From the NCBI GenBank assembly GCA_028714735.1, contig JAQTLU010000004.1:62001-126000 (forward strand): DNA of 64,000 nt. Reading direction: 5' to 3'. The stretch's first letter is position 1. The number at the start of each line of letters is the position of its first letter. This document shows positions 36,668-46,157 of the stretch, in pieces. The DNA is from Gallionellaceae bacterium (GTDB lineage Bacteria; Pseudomonadota; Gammaproteobacteria; Burkholderiales; Thiobacillaceae). The position numbers and the translations under genes were made by a program. The notes beneath the pieces are model-generated. The model had not been told where the DNA came from and did no database searches. It worked only from the letters and a program-made list of their open reading frames with translations.

Positions 36668-38044
36668 TCACAGTTCATTGGCGTCCAGGACGCCCACGGC
36701 AAGTTTCAGTTCGGCGCGTTGCACGGCCTGTTCATAATGGGCCGCCACCAGGTCGGCGCGGGCCTTGTCCAGTTGCGCCTGGGCGGCGAGCAATTCGATC
36801 AGCGTGCCCAGGCCGTTCTCGTAACGCTTCTGGACCAGGCGTTGGGCCTCGCTTGCCTGCTCCAGGGCGAGTGAGCGGGCAGCGGCCTTTTCCTCGGCCT
36901 CGATGGCGCGGCGTTTCGCTTCGCCAACCTGGTAGGCGACACCATCGGCGGCCTGGCGCAATTTCGCCGCCAGTTCGATACGCGCCGATTCGGCCCGGTC
37001 CACGCCGGCCTGGCTGGAGCCGCCATCGAATGCGGTCCAGGTCAGCACTCCCGCGGCGGTGTACGAGGCCGCGTCGAAGCCGGGCGTGTCAGCGTTCCAG
37101 TCCTGACGCAGCATGATGTTGAATTGTGGCCGCTTGCCGGCTCGTGCCGCCTCGACCGCGGCGCCGGCGCCCTCGCCCTGCTCGCGCAAGGCCTGCAGGC
37201 CGGAATGGTTGGCCAGGGCCCGGGTCCTCAGCGCCTCGGTTTCGCCATCCAGCAGCACCGGCATGACCGGCGCGCCGACATCCAGGGGCTCGGCCAGTGA
37301 TTTGCCCAGCAGCAGGTGCAACTGGTCCAGCGCAGTCGCCTCGGCGTTGCGCGCCTCGGAGAGCTTCAGCTTGACGTCTTCCAAGTTGACCTGGGCGGAC
37401 AGCAGATCGCTCTTCAGCGCCATCCCCTGTTTCAGCAGCCGGTCGGTGATGCGGACGTACTCCTCGGCGGCGGCGACGCCTTCCCTGGCGACCTGGATAT
37501 AGGCGCGGGCGGTGTGCACCCCCTGGTAGGCCATCAGTACGTGCTTGACCAGTTGCTGGCGGGCCAGCCGGTCGCCGGCCTGGGCGGCACGGACATAGGA
37601 CTGGGCCTGCTTGACGTACTGGGTCACCATGCCGCCGTTGTAGACCGGGACCAGCAATTCGACGCGCGGGTTGAAATTGGTCGTCGCGTCGGGGTGGTTG
37701 AGGTTGTCGAGCGAGGACGGATACGGGGCGGTCGCGGGAATAATGGGCCCGAAATCGCTGAAGGCCGCGTTGCGCTGCGACAGCTTCAGGCCGAAGGCGT
37801 TCAGCGCATCATTGGTATAGGTGCCGGTCAGGGACAGGTTCAGGCGCGGCAGGTGGTTGGCCTTGGCTTGTCGGACCGCTGCCTCGGCCTGGCCGATCTG
37901 GGCCTGAGCCACCGCCATGTCGGGGTTCTGTGCCAGCGCCTGACTGACGCATTGCCTGAAATCCAGGGTTTCCGACCAGGCCGCGGTGGTGGCCATGGCG
38001 AGCGCCACGGCCAGCAGGGCCGGGCGCATCGGACGGAACATCAT
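36668..38044 (-). CDS. TolC-family outer-membrane efflux channel
   Basis: About 458 residues with a Sec signal (PALLAVALAMATTAAWS) and the two repeated TolC helical-barrel halves (QCVSQALAQNPDMAVAQAQIGQAEAAVRQAKANHLP; KLRQAADGVAYQVGEAKRRAIEAEEKAAARSLALEQASEAQRLVQKRYENGLGTLIELLAAQAQLDKARADL). AAGGAG at about 38052-38057 is one base from an ATG at 38050 and seven from the ATG at 38044, so I use 38044. It is the first structural gene of the tripartite efflux operon downstream of the ArsR-type regulator, and a palindrome lies in its upstream region. Confidence 0.93.
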   Translation of the reverse strand: MMFRPMRPALLAVALAMATTAAWSETLDFRQCVSQALAQNPDMAVAQAQIGQAEAAVRQAKANHLPRLNLSLTGTYTNDALNAFGLKLSQRNAAFSDFGPIIPATAPYPSSLDNLNHPDATTNFNPRVELLVPVYNGGMVTQYVKQAQSYVRAAQAGDRLARQQLVKHVLMAYQGVHTARAYIQVAREGVAAAEEYVRITDRLLKQGMALKSDLLSAQVNLEDVKLKLSEARNAEATALDQLHLLLGKSLAEPLDVGAPVMPVLLDGETEALRTRALANHSGLQALREQGEGAGAAVEAARAGKRPQFNIMLRQDWNADTPGFDAASYTAAGVLTWTAFDGGSSQAGVDRAESARIELAAKLRQAADGVAYQVGEAKRRAIEAEEKAAARSLALEQASEAQRLVQKRYENGLGTLIELLAAQAQLDKARADLVAAHYEQAVQRAELKLAVGVLDANEL

Positions 38045-38096
38045 AGTCATACTCCTTGCTTGAATGCGGCATCCCGGCCGCCAGCAAGGGGCCAGG

Positions 38097-38118
38097 AATA
38101 TTAGAGGGCGCTAATATT
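38097..38118. promoter_or_regulatory. Candidate operator of the ArsR-type regulator
   Basis: AATATTAG-N6-CTAATATT, perfect 8-bp arms, lies in the AT-rich 133-bp gap between the regulator stop and the TolC start. Its AT-rich inverted-repeat form suits a winged-helix ArsR dimer. It could repress the efflux operon separately from any promoter before the regulator gene. Confidence 0.6.
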
Positions 38119-38177
38119 AAACATTAAATAATCTTATGTAAAGATAAGCGCCGCCGTAAGCATATCAAGCTGTGCGG

Positions 38178-38498
38178 TTATTTCGTGAAACCGCAAAAAA
38201 CATCGCGCATCATGCCGATGAGTTGCAAGGTACGGGTGTCGGCAACGCGGTAGAACACCCGGTTGGCGTCCTTGCGGGTGCGCAGCACGCCTTTATCGCG
38301 CAAGATGGCCAGATGTTGGGATATATTGCTTTGCGAAGTGCCGACGCTGTCCACGATGTCCTGGACACTGACCTCGTTGTCACCCAGTACACACAGTATC
38401 TTCAGGCGAAGTGGGTGGGACATGGCCTTGAGCGCACGCGATGCTTGTTCGATGTGTTCGTCTTTCTCGATGAGATCCGAGAGGGACTCCGTGTTCAT
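38178..38498 (-). CDS. ArsR-family repressor with the two-cysteine pattern of persulfide sensors
   Basis: A 106-residue winged-helix regulator with the DNA-recognition helix in TSQSNISQHLAILRDKGVLRTRKD. It has exactly two cysteines, C36 (LKILCVLG) and C102 (RDVFCGF). These correspond to the redox pair of BigR, SqrR and YgaV, which form a di/tetrasulfide bond with reactive sulfur and release DNA. Metal-site motifs of ArsR/SmtB (ELCVCDL) are absent. The ATG at 38498 has GGGAG upstream; a GTG at 38519 is an alternative. Downstream genes (TolC, adaptor, RND, DUF2892, rhodanese, grxC, trxC) fit a reactive-sulfur regulon. It is divergent from gpmI. Confidence 0.88.
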   Translation of the reverse strand: MNTESLSDLIEKDEHIEQASRALKAMSHPLRLKILCVLGDNEVSVQDIVDSVGTSQSNISQHLAILRDKGVLRTRKDANRVFYRVADTRTLQLIGMMRDVFCGFTK

Positions 38499-38617
38499 AA
38501 TCAAAAAGCTCCCTTCCACCCTGGACCGGGCATGTGTAAAGGCTAAAATTCCATGATGTATTCAAATATACTAAAATACTGAGCGAAAAGTGCTTCTGTC
38601 TACGATAAAATATTCTG

Positions 38618-40165
38618 ATGCCTCCTAACGCCCGCCCCGTCCTGCTGATCATCCTCGATGGTTTCGGATATCGTGAGTCCGAGCTGAACAACGCCGTCGC
38701 CGCTGCCCGCAAGCCCAATTTCGATCAGCTCTGGGACACCTGTCCGCACACGCTGATCCACGCCTCCGAAGCGGCTGTCGGCCTGCCGCGCGGACAGATG
38801 GGCAATTCGGAGGTGGGCCATCTGAACATCGGCGCCGGCCGCGTGGTGTATCAGGAATTCACCCGCATCGACCGTTCCATCCAGGTCGGCCATTTCTTCG
38901 AGAACTACGCCCTGCGCGAACTGATCGACAAGGTCAAGGCCAACAATTCCACCCTGCACGTCTTCGGCCTGCTCTCGGATGGCGGTGTCCATAGCCATGA
39001 AGGCCATATCCACGCGATGTTGGAAATGGCGGTGCGCGGCGGCCTGGACAAGATCATGGTGCATGCCTTCCTGGACGGTCGCGATACACCGCCAAAGTGT
39101 GCCGATGTCTATCTGCGGCGCCTGCAGGACAAGCTGGATGCCCTCGGCAAGGGCCGCATCGCCACCATCAGCGGCCGCTATTACGGCATGGACCGCGACA
39201 AGCGCTGGCCGCGCGTGCAGGTGGCCTATGACATGATCACCCTGGGCGAGGCCGAATACCGGGCGCCGACCGCGCTGGAAGGCCTGGCCATGGCCTACGA
39301 ACGGGGCGAGAGCGATGAGTTCGTCAGGCCGACCATCATCGCGGCGGAAGGCGAAGCGGCGCCGCGGATGCATGACGGCGACGCGGTGGTGTTCATGAAC
39401 TTCCGTTCCGACCGTGCCCGACAGATCAGTCGCGCCTTCCTGCTGCCGGATTTCGACGGATTCGAGCGCAAGTATGTGCCCAAGCTGTCGGACTACTGCA
39501 CCCTGACCCATTACAGCGACGAATTCGATGTCCCGGTGGCCTTCCCGCCCGAGCGCCTGCGCAACGGCTTTGGCGAGTACATCGCCAGTCTCGGCCTGCG
39601 CCAGTTGCGCATCGCCGAGACGGAGAAGTATCCCCACGTCACCTATTTCTTCAATGGCGGCGAGGAGACGGTATATCCGGGCGAGGACAGGATCCTGGTG
39701 AAATCGCCGCCCGTGGCCCACTATGACCAGCAGCCCGAGATGAGCGCGCCCGAGGTGACCGACAAGCTGGTCGAGGCGATCCGGAGCCGCAAGTACGACG
39801 CCATCATCTGCAACTACGCCAACGCCGACATGGTCGGACACACCGGCAATTTCGAGGCTACCCGGCAGGCCGTCGAGGCCATCGACCTCTGTCTCGGCCG
39901 GGTCGTCCCCGCCATGCTGGAAATCGGCGGCGAAGTGCTGATCACCGCCGATCACGGCAATGCCGAATGCATGGCCGACCTGGAAAACGATCAGGTGCAT
40001 ACGGCGCACACCACCAACGTGGTGCCCCTGCTGTATGTCGGCCGTCCGGCCCGCCTGGCGGAAACCGGGGCCCTGGAGGACATCGCGCCGACCCTCCTGA
40101 AGATAATGGAGCTGCCCCAGCCTGGCGAGATGACCGGGCATCCCTTGGTCAACTTCGATACCTAG
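38618..40165 (+). CDS. gpmI: 2,3-Bisphosphoglycerate-independent phosphoglycerate mutase
   Basis: Mn-dependent interconversion of 3- and 2-phosphoglycerate, 515 residues. It has the alkaline-phosphatase-like start PVLLIILDGFGYRE, the phosphoserine S64 in QMGNSEVGHLNIGAGRV, DGRDTPPKCA, NFRSDRARQ, and the metal ligands in NYANADMVGHTGN and ITADHGNAECM. It complements the gap-pgk-pyk cluster, which lacks a mutase and an enolase. The 119-bp divergent region to the ArsR gene is AT-rich. The Shine-Dalgarno before the ATG is poor. Confidence 0.96.
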   Translation: MPPNARPVLLIILDGFGYRESELNNAVAAARKPNFDQLWDTCPHTLIHASEAAVGLPRGQMGNSEVGHLNIGAGRVVYQEFTRIDRSIQVGHFFENYALRELIDKVKANNSTLHVFGLLSDGGVHSHEGHIHAMLEMAVRGGLDKIMVHAFLDGRDTPPKCADVYLRRLQDKLDALGKGRIATISGRYYGMDRDKRWPRVQVAYDMITLGEAEYRAPTALEGLAMAYERGESDEFVRPTIIAAEGEAAPRMHDGDAVVFMNFRSDRARQISRAFLLPDFDGFERKYVPKLSDYCTLTHYSDEFDVPVAFPPERLRNGFGEYIASLGLRQLRIAETEKYPHVTYFFNGGEETVYPGEDRILVKSPPVAHYDQQPEMSAPEVTDKLVEAIRSRKYDAIICNYANADMVGHTGNFEATRQAVEAIDLCLGRVVPAMLEIGGEVLITADHGNAECMADLENDQVHTAHTTNVVPLLYVGRPARLAETGALEDIAPTLLKIMELPQPGEMTGHPLVNFDT

Positions 40166-40182
40166 CCATCACAGACCGGCTC

Positions 40183-41388
40183 GTGTTCCGACTGCTCGTT
40201 CTGCTGACCTTGCTGCTGACCGGCCCGGTCGGGGCGGCGGTGGATGGCAAGCAACAGGAACTGGGCGATCTGCGCGGACGCATCGCCCAACTGCGTGACG
40301 AGGTCGAGCGGGCCTCGGAAGATCGCAAGGAGGCCGCCGACGACCTGCGCGATTCGGAACAGCGCATCTCGGAAGTGAAGCGCACCCTGCTCGGACTGGG
40401 CAAGGACGAACAGAAGATCGGCACCACCCTGTCCCGGCTGGCAGACGAACAGGCAGCCATCGAGGCAAAGCTGAAGGAAGAAGAGGCGCAACTGGTCAAC
40501 CTGGTCAGGCAGCGCTACTTCCGCGGCGATGTCGATAGCGTGCGCCTGCTTCTGTCCGGCCGCAGTCCGGGCGACATCCAGCGTGACCTGGGCTACTACG
40601 CCTACATCGGCCGCGCCCGGTCGGCCCTGATCGACAGCCACAAGGCGACGCTGGAACAGCTGAAAGCGGTGGCAGACCGGACCCAGCAGCATAAAGCCGA
40701 GTTGGAACGGGTCAAACGGGCGCAACTGGCCCAGCGCCAGACGCTGAGCACGGAAAAGCAGGCCCGACAGACCGTGTTCGACAAGTTATCCAGACAGATC
40801 AGCCAGCAGCGCAAGGAAATCGACAGCTTGGTGCGCGATGAACAGCGACTGACCCGCCTGATCGAACGCCTGCGGCGCCTGGCCGAGGAGGCCAAGGCCA
40901 AGCGGGCGGCCAGGGAACGGGAACAACGGCAAAGCAAGACAGTCACAAAGGGCGAACTGGTGAGCCGGGTGGCCGATGCCAGTCTGGCCGGTTATAGCTT
41001 CTCCAGGTTGCGCGGCAAACTCGCCTTGCCGACCGTAGGCGAGATCGTGGCCAGGTTCGGCCAGGCCCGCAGCGGCGGCGGACCGGCCTGGAAGGGCTTG
41101 TTCATCAGGACCCGCACGGGACAGCAGGTGCGTGCGGTAGGCAGTGGCGAGGTGGTGTTTTCCGACTGGCTGCGCGGCTTCGGCAACCTGTTGATCATCG
41201 ACCATGGCGAGGGTTACCTCAGCCTGTACAGCAATAATGAAAGTCTGTATAAACAGGCGGGAGACACCATCCGGGCAGGCGATGTAGTCGCCGCCACGGG
41301 CAACACGGGCGGGCATGATGAGCCCGGACTTTACTTCGAGTTGCGCCGCCAGGGCCAACCGTTCGACCCTTTATCCTGGGTCAAATAA
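40183..41388 (+). CDS. envC: EnvC-like murein hydrolase activator (degenerate LytM/M23 domain)
   Basis: Periplasmic protein of about 401 residues that activates amidases during septum splitting. A signal peptide (MFRLLVLLTLLLTGPVGA, if the GTG at 40183 is the start) is followed by two long coiled coils (about 25-110 and 130-270, for example QQELGDLRGRIAQLRDEVERASEDRKEA). A C-terminal LytM fold follows. The zinc ligands of active M23 peptidases are missing: the segment reads GPAWKGLFIRT where HxGxD is expected, and GLYFELR for HLHFEL. That marks an activator rather than an enzyme. It directly follows gpmI and precedes ctpA, a common proteobacterial order. Confidence 0.92.
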   Translation: MFRLLVLLTLLLTGPVGAAVDGKQQELGDLRGRIAQLRDEVERASEDRKEAADDLRDSEQRISEVKRTLLGLGKDEQKIGTTLSRLADEQAAIEAKLKEEEAQLVNLVRQRYFRGDVDSVRLLLSGRSPGDIQRDLGYYAYIGRARSALIDSHKATLEQLKAVADRTQQHKAELERVKRAQLAQRQTLSTEKQARQTVFDKLSRQISQQRKEIDSLVRDEQRLTRLIERLRRLAEEAKAKRAAREREQRQSKTVTKGELVSRVADASLAGYSFSRLRGKLALPTVGEIVARFGQARSGGGPAWKGLFIRTRTGQQVRAVGSGEVVFSDWLRGFGNLLIIDHGEGYLSLYSNNESLYKQAGDTIRAGDVVAATGNTGGHDEPGLYFELRRQGQPFDPLSWVK

Positions 41389-41410
41389 GAGACAAAGAGA
41401 CAAAGAGACA
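41387..41410 (+). repeat. Three tandem copies of AAGAGACA between envC and ctpA
   Basis: The octamer AAGAGACA is repeated three times without error, beginning inside the envC stop codon and ending 6 bp before the ctpA ATG. It occupies the place of the ctpA ribosome-binding site. Octamer slippage could change initiation spacing. The related word AGAGACAAG occurs (as CTTGTCTCT) in the gap-pgk spacer. Confidence 0.8.
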
Positions 41411-41416
41411 GCGTTT

Positions 41417-42829
41417 ATGACCGGCAAATTCAAGCAATTCGGACTCATCGGCCTGGGTGTGGCACTCGGTGCAGCGCTCACCCTGAACTTTTCCGCCGTC
41501 GCCGAGCGCGAGCAGGAGCCGTTGCCCATCGAGGACCTGCGCGCCTTTGCCGAGATATTCGGCAAGATCAAGAGCGATTACGTCGAACCGGTCGAAGACA
41601 AGAAACTGATCACCGAGGCCATCAACGGCATGCTCTCGGGGCTCGACCCGCACTCGGCCTACCTGGATCAGGAGGCCTTCAAGGAAATGCAGGTCGGCAC
41701 CCAGGGTGAATTCGGCGGCCTCGGTATCGAAGTCGGCATGGAAGACGGATTCGTCAAGGTGGTTTCGCCGATCGAGGACACCCCGGCGTTCAAGGCCGGC
41801 CTGAAAAGCGGCGACCTGATCATCAAGCTGGACGACACCCCGGTCAAGGGCATGACCCTGAACGATGCGGTCAAGCGCATGCGCGGCAAGCCCGGCACCG
41901 ACATCACCCTGACCATCATCCGCAAGGGCGAGAACAAGCCGGTCATCGCCACCCTGACCCGCGCCATCATCAAGATCAAGAGCGTCAAGTACAAGCTGGC
42001 CGAGCCGGGTTACGGCTACGTCCGCGTCACCCAGTTCCAGGAACACACCGGCGAAAACCTGGTGGCGGCGTTGAAAGAGCTGGAAACGGCCAACAAGGGC
42101 GCCCTGAAGGGCCTGATTCTGGATCTGCGCAACGACCCGGGCGGCCTGCTCAATACCGCCGTCGGCGTTGCCGGCGCCTTCCTGAAGCCGGGCGAACTGG
42201 TGGTCTACACCGACGGCCGCACGGAAGATGCCAAGATGAAGCTCACCAACAGCCGGGAAAACTACCTGCGCCACGGCGATACCGACTATCTGAAGAGTCT
42301 GCCCGCCTGGATCAAGGATGTGCCCATGGTGGTGCTGGTCAACGGCGGTTCCGCCTCCGCCTCCGAGATCGTCGCCGGCGCCCTGCAGGACCACAAGCGC
42401 GCCCTGATCGTCGGCACCCAGAGTTTCGGCAAGGGTTCGGTGCAGACCATCCTGCCGCTCGCCAACGGCACCGCGATCAAGCTGACCACGGCGCGCTATT
42501 TCACGCCGAACGGCCGCTCCATCCAGGCCAAGGGCATCACGCCGGATATCGTCGCCGAAGAGGCCACGATCACCGAAGGCAGCACCGCTGCCAGGATGGA
42601 CGTGCGTGAGGCCGATCTCCAGCACCACCTGACCAACGGCAACGAAGAGACTCCGAGCAAGAAGGACAAGCCGGCCCCGGTCGAGAAGGCGCCGACTGCA
42701 CCGGGCACGGACAAGGATGGCGAGGACAAGCAGGAGCTCGACCCGACCGAAATCGTGTCCAAGAAGGACTTCCAGTTCAATCAGGCGCTGATCCTGCTCA
42801 AGGGCCTGTACCTGTTGCGGGATCGCTGA
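41417..42829 (+). CDS. ctpA: Carboxy-terminal processing protease (S41)
   Basis: Periplasmic serine protease of 470 residues. A signal anchor (FGLIGLGVALGAALTLNFSAVA) is followed by a PDZ domain (about 90-170, GEFGGLGIEVG to KPGTDITLTI) and the S41 catalytic core with nucleophile S314 in GGSASASE and Lys339 in GTQSFGKGSVQT. LDLRNDPGGLL is conserved. The tail (about 400-470) is Lys/Glu/Pro-rich and probably flexible. The ribosome-binding region is replaced by an AAGAGACA triplicate repeat. It follows envC, suggesting joint action on the envelope or cell division. Confidence 0.96.
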   Translation: MTGKFKQFGLIGLGVALGAALTLNFSAVAEREQEPLPIEDLRAFAEIFGKIKSDYVEPVEDKKLITEAINGMLSGLDPHSAYLDQEAFKEMQVGTQGEFGGLGIEVGMEDGFVKVVSPIEDTPAFKAGLKSGDLIIKLDDTPVKGMTLNDAVKRMRGKPGTDITLTIIRKGENKPVIATLTRAIIKIKSVKYKLAEPGYGYVRVTQFQEHTGENLVAALKELETANKGALKGLILDLRNDPGGLLNTAVGVAGAFLKPGELVVYTDGRTEDAKMKLTNSRENYLRHGDTDYLKSLPAWIKDVPMVVLVNGGSASASEIVAGALQDHKRALIVGTQSFGKGSVQTILPLANGTAIKLTTARYFTPNGRSIQAKGITPDIVAEEATITEGSTAARMDVREADLQHHLTNGNEETPSKKDKPAPVEKAPTAPGTDKDGEDKQELDPTEIVSKKDFQFNQALILLKGLYLLRDR

Positions 42830-42843
42830 CCCGGGTCGGGTGG

Positions 42844-43596
42844 ATGGACGATAGCCAGTTACTGCGCTATTCCCGCCACCTGTTGCTGGACGAGATCGGC
42901 ATTGCCGGCCAGGCCCGGCTGGCCGGCAGCCGGGTCCTGATCGTCGGGGCCGGCGGCCTGGGCTCGCCGGTCGCGCTCTACCTGGCGGCCGCCGGCGTCG
43001 GCCGGATCACCCTGGCGGATAACGACGAGGTCGACCTGACCAATCTGCAGCGCCAGATCGCCCACGACATGGCCAGCATCGGCGAGAACAAGGCCGTCTC
43101 GGCTGCCCGGCGCATGGCGGCGATGAACCCCGATATCGAAATCTTCTCCTTGCCGGTCCGGCTGGCAGGCGATGAATTGTCGGCCCGGGTCGCGGCCGCC
43201 GACCTGGTGCTGGACTGTTGCGACAACTTCGCCACCCGGCACGCCGTCAACCGGGCCTGCGTCGCCCGGCGCAAGCCGCTGGTGTCCGGAGCGGCGGTGC
43301 GCTTCGATGGCCAGGTCAGCGTGTTCGACCTGAGTCGCGACGATGCCCCCTGTTATGCCTGCCTGTTTCCCGAGAACGCCCGCGATGCCGAGATGCGCTG
43401 TGCCGAGTTCGGCGTCTTCGCGCCCCTGGTCGGCGTGGTCGGGGCCATGCAGGCGGCCGAGGCGCTCAAACTGCTGATGGGTATCGGCACCAGCCTGTCC
43501 GGTCGCCTGCTGCTGTACAACGCCCTGGCGGCGGACTGGCGCTCGATTCGCCTGAACAAGGACCCGGGCTGTCCGGTGTGCGGCGCCGGCGGCTGA
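42844..43596 (+). CDS. moeB: MoeB/ThiF-family sulfur-carrier adenylyltransferase
   Basis: E1-like enzyme that adenylates the C-terminal glycine of ThiS, MoaD or similar sulfur carriers. Of 250 residues: ATP-binding VLIVGAGGLGSPVALYLAAAGVG at 31-53, NDEVDLTNLQRQI, DCCDNFATRHAVN, and zinc cysteine pairs CYAC (about 175) and CPVC (about 244). No rhodanese domain is fused at the C-terminus. It begins 15 bp after ctpA. Whether it serves molybdopterin, thiamine or both cannot be decided from the sequence. Confidence 0.9.
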   Translation: MDDSQLLRYSRHLLLDEIGIAGQARLAGSRVLIVGAGGLGSPVALYLAAAGVGRITLADNDEVDLTNLQRQIAHDMASIGENKAVSAARRMAAMNPDIEIFSLPVRLAGDELSARVAAADLVLDCCDNFATRHAVNRACVARRKPLVSGAAVRFDGQVSVFDLSRDDAPCYACLFPENARDAEMRCAEFGVFAPLVGVVGAMQAAEALKLLMGIGTSLSGRLLLYNALAADWRSIRLNKDPGCPVCGAGG

Positions 43597-43605
43597 CCAG
43601 CCTGT

Positions 43606-44190
43606 TCAGGGCGCAATGGCCCTGGTCAACAACGCCCATTGCCCGGCCCAGTGCTCCGTGGGCAGTCGGCTGAAGCCGCTCTTCGCGAATTGCTGCCAGC
43701 GCCCCTGCACGAAGGCCAGGATCAGGTTGGCAGTGGCGCCGACATCGGCGCCTTCCGTCAGGCCACCCTGAGTGGCGGCGATGCGCAACGACTGCTTGAG
43801 GCTGACCTCGATCCGATCCAGCAACTGGTTCACCCGCGCCTGCAGGCGCGGGTTCTCGTTGACCAGCACCTCGCCGGTGAGGACCCGGCACATGCCGCGA
43901 TTTTTCTCGGCAAAGCCCAGCAGGACCTGGACCATCGCCCGGACCTGCTCGATGGCAGCCGTCTCCTCGGTCGTGATGCGGTTGATCAGGCCGAACAGCG
44001 TGGTCTCGATGAACTCGATCAGGCCTTCATACATCTGCGCCTTGCTGGCGAAGTGTCGGTACAGCGCGGCCTCGGAGACCTCCAGGCGGCCCGCCAGGGC
44101 GGCGGTGGTGATCTTCTCCGCCTGGGGCGACTCCAGCATCCCGGCCAGGGTTTGCAGGATCTGCAGCTTGCGTTCGCCGGGCTTGGCCAT
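43606..44190 (-). CDS. slmA: Nucleoid occlusion factor SlmA (TetR fold)
   Basis: DNA-binding division inhibitor that blocks FtsZ ring assembly over the nucleoid. The 194 residues match SlmA closely in pattern: RKLQILQTLAGMLESPQAEKITTAALAGRLEVSEAALYRHFASKAQMYEGLIEFIETTLFGLINRI, then GMCRVLTGEVLVNENPRLQARVNQLLDRIEVSLKQ and LILAFVQGRWQQFAKSGF. It lies 3 bp downstream of ygfZ and is convergent with moeB (9 bp between stops). A generic TetR repressor is unlikely given the LIEFIE and LTGE segments. Confidence 0.92.
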   Translation of the reverse strand: MAKPGERKLQILQTLAGMLESPQAEKITTAALAGRLEVSEAALYRHFASKAQMYEGLIEFIETTLFGLINRITTEETAAIEQVRAMVQVLLGFAEKNRGMCRVLTGEVLVNENPRLQARVNQLLDRIEVSLKQSLRIAATQGGLTEGADVGATANLILAFVQGRWQQFAKSGFSRLPTEHWAGQWALLTRAIAP

Positions 44191-44193
44191 GGT

Positions 44194-45192
44194 TCAGCCC
44201 ATATAGGGCAAGGGCCGGAATGCCAGCTTGGCGCCGTCGGCCGTGCCGAGATGCACCGCGCCGGATTCGTAGCTGGCGATCTGCATCACCGCCAGCAGGT
44301 CGCGGCCGCCTCCCGGTGCGGCGGCCGCGTTGACCACGGTGCCGGAGGCCTGGCCGCCCAGGTCTGGGCTGTAGACCGGATCGCCCGCCTTGGCCTCGGC
44401 GTCGACGTGGGCAAGGTACATGCGGCGTTTCTGGCTGCCCAGATACTGGCTGCGGGCGACGATCTCCTGGCCCGGATAGCAGCCCTTCTGGAAGCTGACA
44501 CCGCCCAGTTCGACCATGTTGGCCATCTGGGGCACGAACTGGTCCTGGGTCTGGGGCAGGATGGCCGGGATGCCGGCATCCACCATCAGCCAGTCCCAGG
44601 CGGCCGCACCGACCGGTCGGGCCTGGACGGCCAGCCGTTGCCACAGCGCCGGCGCCTGTTCCGGCGCGACGAAAAGATCGAAGCGGTTGTCGCCGAGACG
44701 GATGGCAAAGGTAGTCTCGCTATGCGCCATGGCCATGATTTCGGCCCCGGGCACGGCGCCCATGGCCTCGGCCAGCAATGCCGCGGCGCCCGGGCCGGAC
44801 AGGCCGAGGCGAACCCATTCGCTGCCGGCGTCGCGTGCCTTCACCTTGGCGCGCAGGATGAACATGGCCAGGCGTTTCTGGAGGGTTTCCCGCAGTGATT
44901 CGGGCAACATCACCAGGATGTCCGCGCCGTGTCGGCAAACCAGGAAGTTGGCCAGCATGCGGCCCTTGGCCGAGCAGTAGCCGGCAAACACGGCCCGTTC
45001 CGGGCCCAGGTTGCGCAGGTCGTTGGTGATCTGGCCGTGCAGGAAGGTCTGGGCGTCGTCGCCGGAGAAGGCGATCAGTCCCCAATGCGACAGGTCCGCC
45101 ACGACCAGGGCGTCGCGGGCGGTTGCCAGGTCGGCCTCGTTATCCTTGCCGATAGCCTGGCCAGCCAGAAATTCGTTCCAGTCCGAAAGCAT
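44194..45192 (-). CDS. ygfZ: Folate-binding protein YgfZ
   Basis: Tetrahydrofolate-dependent factor that helps maintain some Fe-S enzymes such as MiaB. The 332-residue protein resembles the GcvT fold: DLSHWGLIAFSGDDAQTFLHGQITNDLRNL near the N-terminus and the defining KGCYPGQE at about 236-243. The ATG at 45192 is used; a GTG at 45204 would add four residues. Its presence near miaB (2.4 kb away, same strand) matches the known YgfZ-MiaB functional link. A 140-bp spacer without features separates it from corC. Confidence 0.93.
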   Translation of the reverse strand: MLSDWNEFLAGQAIGKDNEADLATARDALVVADLSHWGLIAFSGDDAQTFLHGQITNDLRNLGPERAVFAGYCSAKGRMLANFLVCRHGADILVMLPESLRETLQKRLAMFILRAKVKARDAGSEWVRLGLSGPGAAALLAEAMGAVPGAEIMAMAHSETTFAIRLGDNRFDLFVAPEQAPALWQRLAVQARPVGAAAWDWLMVDAGIPAILPQTQDQFVPQMANMVELGGVSFQKGCYPGQEIVARSQYLGSQKRRMYLAHVDAEAKAGDPVYSPDLGGQASGTVVNAAAAPGGGRDLLAVMQIASYESGAVHLGTADGAKLAFRPLPYMG

Positions 45193-45332
45193 GATGGATT
45201 GCACCCAATGAGAGAGCCGGTAAGTTAATGGTCACTTCGGCAATTTACAAGGCCTGAAGACCGGTTTGGTTCAATCAGGCAGGATCGGCGAGGTCCCTTG
45301 ACGACGCCTGCGGGACCGGGCGAAGACGGCGC

Positions 45333-46149
<817 letters not shown>

Positions 46150-46157
<8 letters not shown>

